DNA from: Pseudomonadota bacterium
GTDB taxonomy: Bacteria; Myxococcota_A; Polyangia; GCA-2747355
Direction: 5' to 3'
Assembly: GCA_016711215.1 (NCBI GenBank)
Contig: JADJTL010000002.1
Span: 1 to 64,000 of the forward strand
Length of the DNA stretch: 64,000 bases
A program made the position numbers and the translations under genes. The notes under the pieces were generated by a model. That model was not told where the DNA came from. It worked only from the letters and a program-made list of their open reading frames with translations, and did no database searches. Positions 45,706 through 56,818 of the stretch are shown piece after piece (the first letter of the stretch is position 1; every line of letters begins with the position of its first letter).

Positions 45706-45865
45706 CGGCTCGTCACCGTCCTCGCCAGATCAACGGACTGCTTGCATTCCCACGATTGTAGGACCGTCGGGCGCTGACGGCCAAGCGCGCGGCGTGGCGC
45801 CTACAGCAAGCGGAGCCCCGCCTCGCTCAGGCGGCGCCCGGGCCCCGCGTCGCCTCCAGTGCCTG

Positions 45866-47125
45866 TCAGCGTTCGCGCACGCGGCGCACCTGAGCGCCGA
45901 GCCCTCGTAGCTTGCGCTCGATGCGTTCGTAGCCGCGATCGAGGTGATAAACGCGGCGCACGCGCGTTGACGTCCCCGGCTGCGCGGCGAGGCCCGCCAA
46001 CACCAGCGCGGCGGAGGCCCGCAGATCGGAGGCCATCACCGTCGTCCCGGCAAAGCGCGTCGGCCCGCGCACGATCGCCGTCCGACCCTCGATGTGGATC
46101 TGCGCGTTCATGCGCGCCAGCTCCGGCACATGCATGAAGCGGTTCTCGAAGATCGTCTCCGTGATCACGCTCTGCCCCTCTGCCAGTGCGGCGAGGACCA
46201 TGAACTGGGCCTGCAGGTCGGTCGGAAAGCCCGGATGTGGATGCGTCGAGAGCTCGATCGGCCGATAGGGCCCGCCACCCCTGACGCGCACGCCGCCCGC
46301 CACGGGCTGCACGCTGACGCCCGCCGCGACGAGCTGCGCGATCGCCGCACCGAGATGCTCCGGCATGCAGCCGCGCAGCACCACATCGCCACCGGTGACG
46401 GCGGCGCCGACCATGAAGGTCCCCGCCTCGATGCGGTCGGGCATGATCGCGTGCTCAACTGGATGCAGCTCCTCGACGCCCTCGACGCTGATCACCGCCG
46501 TGCCCGCACCGTGGACCCGCGCGCCCATCTTGTTGAGCACGCAGGCGAGCTCCTCGACCTCCGGCTCGCGCGCGGCGTTCTCGATCGTGCTGCGCCCACG
46601 CGCCAGCGTTGCGGCCATCATCAGGTTCATCGTGCCGGTCACGGTCACCATGTCGCAGGTGATTTCAGCCCCGTGGAGCCGCCGGCAGCGGGCCTCGATG
46701 TAGCCTTGATCGAGGGTGATCTTGGCCCCCATCCGCTCGAGGCCCTTGAGGTGCTGATCGACCGGCCGCGCGCCGATGGCGCAGCCACCGGGCAGCGAGA
46801 CCCGCGCCTGCCCGTAGCGCGCCAAAAGGGGCCCGAGCACCAGAATCGACGCCCGCATCGTTCGCACGAGATCGTAGGCGGCCTCCGGTCGATTGAGGCT
46901 GGCGGCGTCTATTTGCAGGACCCGCGTGCCGGCCACCCCCGCGCCCATCGAGGCCAAGACCTGCCCCATGGTCTGCACATCGCGCAGCACCGGCACGTTG
47001 CGCAGCGTCGTGCGGCCGCTCGCCAGGATTGCCGAGGCGATCAGCGGCAGCGCTGCGTTCTTCGCGCCGCTGATCAGCACCTCGCCGACCAGGGGCGTCC
47101 CGCCACGAACCACTAGCGCATCCAT
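45866..47125 (-). CDS. murA: UDP-N-acetylglucosamine 1-carboxyvinyltransferase MurA
   Basis: 419 residues from ATG 47125, the normal MurA length. MurA transfers enolpyruvate from PEP to UDP-GlcNAc, the first committed step of peptidoglycan synthesis. It has GEVLISGAKNAALPLIASAIL at the N-terminus, the active-site Cys loop LPGGCAIGARPVDQH (target of fosfomycin), then AEITCDMVTVTGTMNLMMAA, DRIEAGTFMVGAA, GFPTDLQAQFMVLAA and TIFENRFMHVPEL. All expected blocks are intact. It stands alone here, on the minus strand. Confidence 0.96.
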   Translation of the reverse strand: MDALVVRGGTPLVGEVLISGAKNAALPLIASAILASGRTTLRNVPVLRDVQTMGQVLASMGAGVAGTRVLQIDAASLNRPEAAYDLVRTMRASILVLGPLLARYGQARVSLPGGCAIGARPVDQHLKGLERMGAKITLDQGYIEARCRRLHGAEITCDMVTVTGTMNLMMAATLARGRSTIENAAREPEVEELACVLNKMGARVHGAGTAVISVEGVEELHPVEHAIMPDRIEAGTFMVGAAVTGGDVVLRGCMPEHLGAAIAQLVAAGVSVQPVAGGVRVRGGGPYRPIELSTHPHPGFPTDLQAQFMVLAALAEGQSVITETIFENRFMHVPELARMNAQIHIEGRTAIVRGPTRFAGTTVMASDLRASAALVLAGLAAQPGTSTRVRRVYHLDRGYERIERKLRGLGAQVRRVRER

Positions 47126-47311
47126 CGGTGCTCTAATCCCTCATCACCGGGGCTCAACCGTGACCGCCCGTCGTCGCGGCCGCTGCCACCGCCGCGGGCC
47201 CACGATAGCGACGATGCGCTCAAAGGATCGGGAGGGCAACCACCAGGCCGCGCAGCGGGCCATGGCGGACGGGCACAGGCCGCAGCGTCCGCGGCGCCGA
47301 GGGCCGCCGCT

Positions 47312-47854
47312 TCAGCGCACCTCTGGATGCAGACGCAGGATGGTCGAGGGGACCAGGGGCGTCAGCGGCTCTGGCACGAAGCGCGCCCGCTGCGGCCCCC
47401 CGAGCGTCAGCGCGCCGGCACCCCGCGTCGGCGGCGCGGTCAAGAGCTCGGGCGGGGTCGCCGACGGGGCGAGACCTTCGGTCGCCGGTGCCGGCGGCAA
47501 CGCAGGTCCCTCGGCGGCTCGCCGCTTGGGCCCCGGAGCGTCGCCGCCCTTCGGCGCGACGGCCCCCCGCTTTCCGCCCGGCTGCGACCCACGTGCGGCC
47601 CGTGAGGGCGGCGTGGGCTCGCTGGGACGCGGCTGCTCGACCGCGGTCGCCCCCGTCGGCGGCAGCGAACGCTGCCCTGTCGCGCGCTCCGCGGCGGTCC
47701 CGGCGCGACCGGGCAGGACGGCGGGGAGAGGCAGCGTGTCTCGGTCCCTGGTGCTCGTGAGGAGGGCCGGCAGGTCGAAGCTAAAGGCTGAAGCTGGCCG
47801 GTCGCCGCTGATCAGCGCGACCGAGGCCAAGGCCACCGCAAGCAGGGTTTTCAT
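47312..47854 (-). CDS. Secreted Pro-rich protein of unknown function
   Basis: 180 residues from ATG 47854. A signal peptide (TLLAVALASVALISGDRPASA) is followed by a low-complexity Pro/Ala/Arg/Gly-rich sequence with no recognisable domain, ending in a hydrophobic PLVPSTILRLHPEVR. It is supported mainly by the clear signal peptide and by the AT-richer upstream region with two TTAGAGGTT elements and a TTGACA. Confidence 0.5.
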   Translation of the reverse strand: MKTLLAVALASVALISGDRPASAFSFDLPALLTSTRDRDTLPLPAVLPGRAGTAAERATGQRSLPPTGATAVEQPRPSEPTPPSRAARGSQPGGKRGAVAPKGGDAPGPKRRAAEGPALPPAPATEGLAPSATPPELLTAPPTRGAGALTLGGPQRARFVPEPLTPLVPSTILRLHPEVR

Positions 47855-47930
47855 GGTGCCACCCGCCTTGCCCGTCCAGGTCCAGCGCCGTCGCGCCGGA
47901 CACCCACATCGACCCCAAGAGCGAATCAAT

Positions 47931-47981
47931 AACCTCTAACAGAGCAGCATCGTCTACGTCTGACTACATGTCAACCTCTAA
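47931..47981 (-). promoter_or_regulatory. Two direct copies of TTAGAGGTT upstream of a secreted-protein gene
   Basis: On the minus strand TTAGAGGTT occurs at 47939-47931 and 47981-47973, 42 bp apart (four helical turns, same face). The upstream copy runs directly into TTGACA (minus 47976-47971). A matching GTTAGAGGT lies upstream of the giant lipoprotein gene at 33600-33608. This may be an activator or repressor site. Confidence 0.3.
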
Positions 47982-48079
47982 TCATGCGACCGATAGCCGG
48001 CGGTCCCCGGCGGCCCAATCGGCCTGGCCGGGTTAGTATAAACGCCATTACCCAGGGGGGCGGACGTCCCGGAGGGAGC

Positions 48080-49284
<1,205 letters not shown>

Positions 49285-49285
<1 letters not shown>

Positions 49286-51564
49286 TGGCGACGATGCCAC
49301 CACCCACCGGCCCGGTCGTCGGGACCTTCGACCCGCTGCAGGGGCTCGCCACCTTGCGGCTGGGCGCCCCGGATAGCGCCAACGTCCTCGACGATACGCT
49401 GGCGAGCGCACTGCTCGCGGCCGTGGCCTGGGCCCGCGCCCTGCCGGAGCTGCGTGGGGTCCTCGTCAGCTCGGCGCACGAGGCGTTCTGTAGCGGGCCC
49501 GACCCCGAGCGCTGGCTCGCTTGGCCCGACAGCACCGCGCTGCTGGCCCACGTGCGCCGCGTGCAAGGGGGGCTGCGCGGGCTCGAGACCTGCGGCGTGC
49601 CGGTGGTCGCGGTGCTCGCTGGCGCGGTCAGCGATGGCGGCCTCGAGCTGGCGCTGGCCTGTCATCGGCGCGTCGCCGTCGACGACGCACGGCTCCGCCT
49701 CGAGCTACCGGCGCTCGCCCTCGGCCTGCTACCGGCGGGCGGGGCGACGCAGCGACTCCCGCGCCTGCTCGGGCTGACGGCCGCGCTCGAGCTGCTGCGC
49801 CCCGCCCCGCTGCGCGGCGCGGCAGCCCTGCGCGCCGGGCTGATCGACGCGCTCTACCCCGACCAGGCGACGGCGCTCGCCGAGGCCAGGCGCTGGCTCA
49901 CCACGCGCCCCGACCCGGCGCAGCCCTACGACCGACCGGGCTGGGTCTTTCCGCCCCCGGCACCGCGAAGCGCCGCAGCGCGCGAGCTCTTCCTCAGCGC
50001 GGCCGGCGCGCTGCACGCGCGCACGGCGGGCTCGCAACCAGCCCCCGAGCTGCTGCTCCGTGCGCTCCACGAGGGCGCTGGCCTCGAGCTCGACCGCGCC
50101 CTCGAGGTCGAGGCGCGCCTGGCCGTCCACGCCGCCCGCAGCGTCACCACCGCCGCCCTGATTCGCATGCTCTGGCAACACCGCCGGGCGGCCGACGCGC
50201 TGGCGCGTGAGGGCGCGAGCGTCGCCGGCGCTGCAAGCGTCGCCGGCGCTGCCGGCGTTTCGGCGCGCTCGGGGTTCTCAGCGGGCGAAGGCGCGCGACC
50301 GCGGGTTGGGATTGTCGGCGCGGGGCTGATGGGCGCGGACCTCGCCCTCCACTGCGCCACCCGCGGCTGCGACGTGGTGCTGCGCGACATCGACGCGGCC
50401 GCGCTCGAAAGCGCGCGCGCGCGCTGGGCGGGGCGGGGCGACGCCCGGGACGCGGCGGCAGCCGACCCGCGCGGCGCGGCAGGCCACGCCGCGGCGCTGG
50501 CGCGCATCACGCTCACGCTGGGGCTCGAGCCCCTGGCGGGCTGCGAGGTGCTGATCGAGGCCGTCGACGAGACGCTGGCGCTGAAGCGGCGGGTGCTCGC
50601 CGAGACCGAGCCACTGCTGGCCCCGGCAGGGCTTTGGGCGAGCAACACCTCGGCCCTCCCCTTGAGCGCCATCGCAGCCGATGCGCGCGATCCCGCGCGC
50701 GTGATCGGCCTGCATTTCTTTTCGCCGGTGGCGCGGATGCCGCTGCTCGAGATCGTGCGCGGGGCGCAGACCTCGGCGGTTACCGTGGCGCGCGCGCTAG
50801 CCCTCGCCGCGACGCTGGGCAAGACGCCGATCGTCGTCGGCGACGGCTACGGCTTCTACACCACGCGCGTCTTCCTGGCCTATGTCGTCGAGGGCGCGGC
50901 GCTGGTCGCCGCGGGCCACGCGCCGGCGCTCGTCGAGTGGGCCGCGCGCCACGCCGGCATGGCCGTCGGCCCGCTGCAGGTCGCCGACGAGGTCGGCCTC
51001 GTGCTGGCGCGGAAGATCCTGACGGGGGCGCAAGAGCAGCTCGCCTGGCCGCGCGATGGTGCGGGGGCGCGGCTGCTCGCGACGCTGGTCGAGACGCATG
51101 GCCGCCGCGGTCGCGCGACAGGCGCCGGCTACTACGACTACGCCGCCGCAGCCGGCGGCGGCTGGCGACGGCGCGGGCTCTGGCCCGGCCTCGCCGCCTG
51201 CGCCGCGCCGCGCCCGTCCGGGGTGCTCCCGCCGGTCGCGCACGCGAGCGCCGCAGAACTGGGGCAGCGCCTGCTCCTGGCCCAAAGCGTCGAGGCTGTG
51301 CATGCGCTGGCCGCGGGCGTGATCCACCAGGCGCGCGACGCCGACCTCGGCGCCCTGCTCGGCCTGGGCTTCGCACCCGGCACGGGCGGACCGTTGGCCT
51401 ATCTCGATCAGCTCGGCCTGGCCGCCGCCTGCGCCAAGCTCGACGCCCTGGTGGCGCAAGGTGTCGGGGTCGCGCCAGGCGAGTCGCGCTTCGCGCCGCC
51501 GCCGCTGCTGCGCGAGCTGGCCGCACGGGGTGAGCGATTCTATCCCGCGGGTGTCGCGCCCTGA
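49285..51564 (+). CDS. Multifunctional FadJ/FadB-like enoyl-CoA hydratase/3-hydroxyacyl-CoA dehydrogenase
   Basis: 759 residues from ATG 49285, coupled to the thiolase gene. Residues ~1-190 are an enoyl-CoA hydratase domain (VLVSSAHEAFCSGPD, DGGLELALACHRRVA, LELPALALGLLPAGGATQRLPRLLG). The first catalytic Glu is present (GGLELA), but the second, usually in LPExxLG, is Ala here (LPALALG). Residues ~330-620 are the NAD-dependent dehydrogenase: VGIVGAGLMGADLA, the catalytic His region IGLHFFSPVARMPLLEIV, then two C-terminal domains. The length is like FadJ (~715). The hydratase half may be weak, or act only as an isomerase or structural part. Confidence 0.87.
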
Positions 51565-51598
51565 CTGCCCGGCAGTGGCCTGCGGCGCCCCGCGCGCG

Positions 51599-53269
51599 CT
51601 ACTGCGGCCGGCGCCGGCGCGCGCGGCGCGCGCCCTTCTCGTGCGGCATCGGTAGCAGGTAGGGCGTGTACTGGCGCTGGTCGCTCGCCTGCAGCTCGAG
51701 GTTCGAGAGCAGCACGGCCGGGCTCGTCGTCGAGACGGGGACCACGCCCGACTCCGCACCGCAGAAGGCGTTCTCGCAGCGCGGCGTGTCGCCGACCGCG
51801 ATCACGTTGCGCAGCGCCGAGAGCGGCGTGCCGACGAAGGTGATGTTGTGGATCAGATTCTCGCGCCCGTCGGCCCAGACCTGCACCGCCAGCGCGACCT
51901 GGCCCATGAAGGCCTGAAAGTCGTACGAGTCGGTCGCCGTCTCGCCGCCCTCGGCGTCGAGAATCATGATGCCGAAGGGCTGGCGCAGGCGCCGGATCGC
52001 CTCGAGGAAGCGCTGCTTCAGCGCGGCATGCGACATCCCGCCTTCGGCCTGCACCACCAGGTTGGCCATGCGACTGATCGGCCGCTCGTGGTACTCGCCG
52101 CGCGCGTGGCCGTTGCCGCGCAGCCGCGCCCGAGTCACCGGCGCCCGCCCGCTGAGGAAGTTCACCAGGCGCCCGCGGTCGACGAGCAGGGCGCGCTGGG
52201 CGGGTGAGCCCTCGTCGTCGTAGCGGTAGTGGCCGACCGCGCGCGTGCCGGCGATACGCTCTGCCGTCGGATCGTCGAAGACGCTGAGGAACTCGGGCAC
52301 GATGCGCTTGCCGAGATCGCGGGCGAAGGTCTGACCCTCGCGCGTCGAGAGCAGGCGACTGCCCTCCAGTCGGTGCCCGAGCACCTCATGAAAGAGGATG
52401 CCCGCCGGGCCCGGGGCCAGCAGCACGGGCCCCGCGTACGACTTCAGCGTCGGCGCCTGACTGAGCTGGCGCAGCAGGCGCACACGCTCGCGGATCTGCG
52501 CGATGAAGGGTCGCAGCGCCGGGAGATCGTCGAGCGTCGGTGTGACGTAGAGCACGCGCGTCGAGACGACCTCGCCACACGGGCTGAGCAGCCACAGATC
52601 ACAGCTCAGCTCGCAGACGCGGCTCTGATCGGCGAGGCGCGAGCCCTCGGTGTTGACGAAGAGCCGCGAGACGTCGCGAATGCGCACCTCGACCCAGGAG
52701 TTCTTCACCTCGGGACAGCGCTTGACCACGCGCGAGGCGCGCTCGACGTAGTCCTTCCAGTAGGCGAGGTCCGGCGGCCGCGCGCGGTGGAAGCGCTCGT
52801 CGACGATCGGCTCGGCGCGCACGAAGGACGGTAGATCGCGGTTGGCGTCGACGTAGGTGATGTGGTGCGACTTCTTGTTCAGGTACTGCCGCACGGCCTC
52901 GCGGTAGCGGCTGTCGGTCAGCTTCCAGAGGTGGAACTTGAGCGCATCGACGTCGTTGCCGATCGGCATCTCGACGTGCTCGTAGCTCTCACTCTCGGCG
53001 TCGTGGTCGTCGAGGCCACCCTCGGTCACCTGATCGAAGCGATGCGATCCCACGCGCACGTCGCAGAAGACGTTGCGGGCGTCCTGCACGCTGCTCTGGT
53101 TGATGTTGCCCAGGCGGCCCCAGAGCACCGTCAGATGGATGTCGCGCAGCAGATAGCTGATGTAGCAGGGCCGCGGATAGGACGGCACGCGCAGGTGCCG
53201 TCGCTGCCGCTCGCACTCCTCCTGCATCGCCGTGAGAAAACGTCGGGCCGCGCGTGGATCGAGAGCCAT
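51599..53269 (-). CDS. TldD/PmbA-family metalloprotease
   Basis: 556 residues from ATG 53269. The zinc motif HEVLGH (HExxxH) sits in FHEVLGHRLEGSRL, followed by the family block GQTFARDLGKRIVPEFLSVFDD and the C-terminal LSGRAPVTRARLRGNGHARG and GGETATDSYDFQAF. The ~150-residue N-terminal part (CYISYLLRDIHLTVLWGRLGN, DVRVGSHRFDQV) matches the TldD fold. TldD/TldE proteins form a heterodimer that trims unfolded peptides, including microcin and other RiPP precursors. No TldE/PmbA partner is in the window. The substrate is not known; RiPP maturation is possible but has no support here. Confidence 0.88.
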   Translation of the reverse strand: MALDPRAARRFLTAMQEECERQRRHLRVPSYPRPCYISYLLRDIHLTVLWGRLGNINQSSVQDARNVFCDVRVGSHRFDQVTEGGLDDHDAESESYEHVEMPIGNDVDALKFHLWKLTDSRYREAVRQYLNKKSHHITYVDANRDLPSFVRAEPIVDERFHRARPPDLAYWKDYVERASRVVKRCPEVKNSWVEVRIRDVSRLFVNTEGSRLADQSRVCELSCDLWLLSPCGEVVSTRVLYVTPTLDDLPALRPFIAQIRERVRLLRQLSQAPTLKSYAGPVLLAPGPAGILFHEVLGHRLEGSRLLSTREGQTFARDLGKRIVPEFLSVFDDPTAERIAGTRAVGHYRYDDEGSPAQRALLVDRGRLVNFLSGRAPVTRARLRGNGHARGEYHERPISRMANLVVQAEGGMSHAALKQRFLEAIRRLRQPFGIMILDAEGGETATDSYDFQAFMGQVALAVQVWADGRENLIHNITFVGTPLSALRNVIAVGDTPRCENAFCGAESGVVPVSTTSPAVLLSNLELQASDQRQYTPYLLPMPHEKGARRARRRRPQ

Positions 53270-53390
53270 CAGAAACCCGCCATCAGCGAAGGGGAGCGCA
53301 AGGAGTGGACTAGCCCTCTAGCGCAGGCGACCCGGGCTGTCCACCACGGCTGGCGGCGAGCGGGCGCCAGCGTGAGGGCGCGGCGCGCGC

Positions 53391-53756
53391 TCAGGTCGCG
53401 ACCGGCGCGGCGACCTCGCGCACCAGATCGTCGAGGAACTCGCGCCGCACGGGATCGAGATTGACGAAGCGCACGGCGAACTCGCCCGCGGCGCCGCCGA
53501 CGTGGCGCACGACCTCGCCATAGACGGACATCACGCGCGTCTCGTTCTCGATCACCAGCCGCAGCCGCACCCTGTGGCCGACCGGGGGCGGCGGGTCCTT
53601 GCTGCGCAAGAGCAGCCCACCGAGGCTGAGGTTGACCGCCACATAAAAGCCGAGCCCCCCCTGGAGCTCGTCCTCGACCCAGGCGCCGTAGGTCAGCCGC
53701 GGGTGCCGCCGGCGTTCGATCGCGTCCAGCATCCTGTCGGCCGTCCTGTCGGGCAT
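53391..53756 (-). CDS. Single PilZ-domain protein
   Basis: 121 residues from ATG 53756 (GTG 53768 is an alternative). It is essentially one PilZ domain, with RRRHPR at the start for the RxxxR motif and VNLSLGG for the (D/N)xSxxG motif; both c-di-GMP contacts are present, so binding is likely. The rest (LRLVIENETRVMSVYGEVVRHVG, FAVRFVNLDP) is typical. Small PilZ proteins work as c-di-GMP adaptors for motility, polysaccharide or development. The target is not known. Confidence 0.85.
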   Translation of the reverse strand: MPDRTADRMLDAIERRRHPRLTYGAWVEDELQGGLGFYVAVNLSLGGLLLRSKDPPPPVGHRVRLRLVIENETRVMSVYGEVVRHVGGAAGEFAVRFVNLDPVRREFLDDLVREVAAPVAT

Positions 53757-53962
53757 GTTGGCGACCACTTTCGTGGAAACGTTCTTGCTACGCCTCGGGC
53801 GCCCATCGCGCCGTCCTCGCGCAGCACTCTGAACCGGCCCAGCGCCCTGATTCGGCGCAACGCCGACGCCGTGCAGGCCGTCCGCATATCATAGGAGATG
53901 GCAGAGCCACGGTCTAGCAGCCTGTAGCCGGCGTCGAGCTCCACCGAGGGCAGAAAAGAGAC

Positions 53963-53994
53963 GGGCCGGGTGCGCATGCTGCTGCACCCGGCCC
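53963..53994 (-). terminator. Rho-independent terminator of the beta-propeller lipoprotein gene
   Basis: An 11-bp perfect GC-rich stem (GGGCCGGGTGC / GCACCCGGCCC) with a ~10-nt loop lies 44 bp beyond the stop codon of the minus-strand gene at 54038. Read on the minus strand it is followed by GTCTCTTTTCTG, a T-rich tail, so it looks like a true intrinsic terminator. Confidence 0.7.
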
Positions 53995-54037
53995 AGGAAG
54001 CCACCGCCACGACGAGCGGCTCAGCTCACTCCGCTGG

Positions 54038-56473
54038 TTAATCCGCCACGATTCCACGTGCCAGCGGGTAGCCATCGATCGGAGGCACGCTGAGCGGCAA
54101 CACGGCCGTCGCCAGCGGCGTCGCCAGCGCGCCGAGCGTGGCCACGCGCACCCCCGCGTCGGTGATCGCGTAGACGAACTCGTTCGCGTCATCGCTGGCC
54201 ATCACGCTGCGGCGCACCTCCGGGCTGTACCACCACTGCCAGTCGTAGCGGCCCTGCCTGGCGTAGACGTCGCTCATCGACACGGCGCCCCGCGGGGTGA
54301 AGCCCTTGTCCTTGTCGACCTGATAGACGCGCAGCTCGCTGACGAAGCCGGGCCAGTAGGATTCGGCATCCGCCGGACCGACCCACGAGCGATAGTCCGT
54401 GTAGGGCACGGCGAGCAGGCCCTTCTCCGGGAAGAAGTTGAAGGCCTTGTGGTCCCATTGCGCCGCCGAGTTGGCGTTGGGCGAGCCGACGAGCTGCAGG
54501 AAGGTCTGCTGCGGATGGGCCGGATCGCTGACATCGAAGATCGCGAGCTGCACGCGCCGCTCGCCCTGACCCGACTCCGGCAAATAGGTGCCGATCGTCA
54601 GCAGGTGGTCGTCGCCGAGCGGATGGATGTAGCTCGAGAAGCCGGGCACCTTCAGCTCACCAACCACGCGCGGCCGGGTCGGCTGCGAGAGGTCGAGCGC
54701 GAAGAGCGGATCGACCTGGCGGAAGGTCACGACGAAGCCGCGCTTGCCGAAGAAGCGCGCGCTCTGAATTGTTTCGCCCTTGGCCAGGTCCTCGGTCACG
54801 CCGACCACCTTCAGCAGCCCAGCGTCGACCCCGAGCACACTGACGCGGTTGGTCGTCACCGTGCGCCAGGGCTGGTCGGGATCTTGCTGGTTCTCGTTGA
54901 CGGTGGTCGCCACGCGCAGGAAGCCCTCATGCTCGTCCATCGAGAACTGATTGAGGACGTAGCCGTCGACACCGCCCGAGGCGACGTAGCGCGCGCTATT
55001 CCCGTCGCGGATGTCGAACTTGTGGAAGTAGGTGTGGTTCCTCTGCCCGACCTTGGCGGTCCACCACCAATGCTGGCTCGCCAGGTAGAGCGACTCGGCG
55101 GAGGCGTAAATCTGATCGACCTCACCGACCACAGAGGTCCGGCTGATCGCGTCGGGTCGATCGAGATTGAGGGTGATCACGCTGGCGAGACCCAGCCGCA
55201 CCGAGACATCGGCGGCGGAGAAGTCCCTGCAATCGTAGGCGAGGTCCACCACCGCGCCGTCGGCCAAGCGTGCCTTGCCGGTGGGCAGCCACCCGGCCAG
55301 CGTCTGCGCACGAATCAGCTTCGCGTTGCGCACCTTGAGCGCCGCACGCGCGACCTTTAGCCGCTGCTCGTACTCCGCCTGGGTCGCCTGCTGCAGCTCT
55401 TCCTGCTGCTTGCTGCAGGCTTCGTAGCTCATGCCATCGGTGGGCGCAGCGCCCGCGTCGCCCGGCGTGGGCGCGACGCCAGCGTCATGCGCCGGGGCGC
55501 TTCCAGGGTCCTTGCTCGCGACGAACGTTCCCTCGGGGGTCGCACCACCGCTCGAAGCCACGCGGTCGCCTGTCGTCGCGCCCGTGGGGTCGGCCCCGCA
55601 GCCCACCTGGGGGTAGGCGGGGTAGTCGACGTTCGGGTAGAACTCGACGCCGTCGGGCCAACGCACGTCGTCGCGCAACACGACGCGCACCGAGGCGCCC
55701 ACGCTGCGGGCGTAGGCGTAGTTGCCGGGTAAGTAGATCTCGCGCACGAGGCGCAGCTTGCTGAGATCGGAGACGTCGACGATGGAGAGCTTCGTCGCGG
55801 TCGGCACGAAGCCGCAGCGGAAGGCCGCGCCACCGACTGCATCCTCGAAGCAGGGCATCCTCAGGCCGACGCTCGGCGCGACGAGGGCATCGCTGGCACC
55901 CTGGCGGGTTTCGTTGGCCTGGTCGACCGTCGAGAAGACGACGATCAGGTTTTTGTCGCCGTGCAGGGCCATCTCGGTCGGGCGGCCTTCGATCTCGAGC
56001 TCGCCCTGGCGCGCCAGATCCTGCGGCGGCCAGCTCTTCAGCGCGTGCAACTTGCCGCCGCTGAGCATGAAGATGCGCTTGCCGTCGTTCTTCACGAAGT
56101 CGGGCTCGTCCACGCCTGCGACCTGATTGTTGGTCGCCGTGCTCGACGTCGGATCGGCGGCCTTGGAGCCCGAGTTGTTGCCAGATTCGGCGGCGGCCGG
56201 TGCACCCATCGCCACCGTCGTGTCGAAGGCGACGCCGCGCATGGCGTAGGAGCCGCTGCCGTCGACCGTCAGCTCCATCTGCTTGACCGCGGCATCTTCG
56301 ATGTGCTGCTCGAGCTGCTCGCAGCTACCGAAAGCGCGCAGCGCGAAGGAGGCCTGCACGGGCGGCGGATTGTCGACGTCGTCGACGATGGGGCGGTCGG
56401 CATCGGAGCAGCCGACGGCCAGCGCCAGCAGCAGGCCCGCGCCGAAGGGAGAGGGGAGTTTAATCCGCGACAT
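54038..56473 (-). CDS. Secreted beta-propeller (Beta_propel) domain lipoprotein
   Basis: 811 residues from ATG 56473, with AGGAGG seven bases before it. A lipoprotein signal (FGAGLLLALAVGC) is followed by a large beta-propeller of the secreted C-terminal-repeat type: EQLEQHIEDAAVKQM, NNQVAGVDEPDFVKNDGKRIFMLSGGKLHALKSWP, then repeated blades such as LSIVDVSDLSKLRLVREIYLPGNYAYARSV and VYAITDAGVRVATLG. The NQVxGVDEADxVKxDG-type motif defines the Beta_propel family. An acidic, Thr/Pro-rich insert (about residues 330-390) breaks the propeller. Function unknown; it is anchored in the outer membrane and faces out or into the periplasm. Confidence 0.8.
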   Translation of the reverse strand: MSRIKLPSPFGAGLLLALAVGCSDADRPIVDDVDNPPPVQASFALRAFGSCEQLEQHIEDAAVKQMELTVDGSGSYAMRGVAFDTTVAMGAPAAAESGNNSGSKAADPTSSTATNNQVAGVDEPDFVKNDGKRIFMLSGGKLHALKSWPPQDLARQGELEIEGRPTEMALHGDKNLIVVFSTVDQANETRQGASDALVAPSVGLRMPCFEDAVGGAAFRCGFVPTATKLSIVDVSDLSKLRLVREIYLPGNYAYARSVGASVRVVLRDDVRWPDGVEFYPNVDYPAYPQVGCGADPTGATTGDRVASSGGATPEGTFVASKDPGSAPAHDAGVAPTPGDAGAAPTDGMSYEACSKQQEELQQATQAEYEQRLKVARAALKVRNAKLIRAQTLAGWLPTGKARLADGAVVDLAYDCRDFSAADVSVRLGLASVITLNLDRPDAISRTSVVGEVDQIYASAESLYLASQHWWWTAKVGQRNHTYFHKFDIRDGNSARYVASGGVDGYVLNQFSMDEHEGFLRVATTVNENQQDPDQPWRTVTTNRVSVLGVDAGLLKVVGVTEDLAKGETIQSARFFGKRGFVVTFRQVDPLFALDLSQPTRPRVVGELKVPGFSSYIHPLGDDHLLTIGTYLPESGQGERRVQLAIFDVSDPAHPQQTFLQLVGSPNANSAAQWDHKAFNFFPEKGLLAVPYTDYRSWVGPADAESYWPGFVSELRVYQVDKDKGFTPRGAVSMSDVYARQGRYDWQWWYSPEVRRSVMASDDANEFVYAITDAGVRVATLGALATPLATAVLPLSVPPIDGYPLARGIVAD

Positions 56474-56818
56474 GACAGAGCCTCCTCGAGGGTTGAGCGG
56501 GGCGTTGCGAAGCCTCATGGCCTCATCTCGCTCGGCTGTTGTTGCACAAGACGTGCCTTCCCGCGACGTCCCCCAAGCGACTGTAATTCCGAGGCTGCCT
56601 CGCTCGCGCCCCTCAGAAATCTGACACTTCGCCGCCGCGGCCTCGGAAATCCGTGTCAGGCGCGAGCCCGTCGACGCATCGACCGGCATCCGTCGACCGG
56701 CATCCCTCGACCGGCATCCCTCGACCGGTGCGCTTCCCCGCATCGTGGCATCTGCGCTAGGGTAGCCGGGCCGCGGGCTAGCGCGGCAACCAGCGCCCAC
56801 AAAAGGACACGCCTCGTG
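56474..56818. other. Divergent intergenic region with nested inverted repeats
   Basis: 345 bp between two divergent lipoprotein genes, less GC-rich than the neighbours. It holds TTCCGAGGC / GCCTCGGAA and CTGACAC / GTGTCAG inverted repeats (about 56586-56660), which overlap and could form alternative hairpins, then a 14-bp tandem repeat. Probably contains both promoters, but no clear -35/-10 pair was found. Confidence 0.4.
56679..56730. repeat. 14-bp tandem repeat in the divergent intergenic region
   Basis: TCGACCGGCATCCC is present 3.6 times with one base change. It is not in a gene that I can support, and it lies about 90-140 bp before the start of the first beta-helix copy. Confidence 0.8.
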
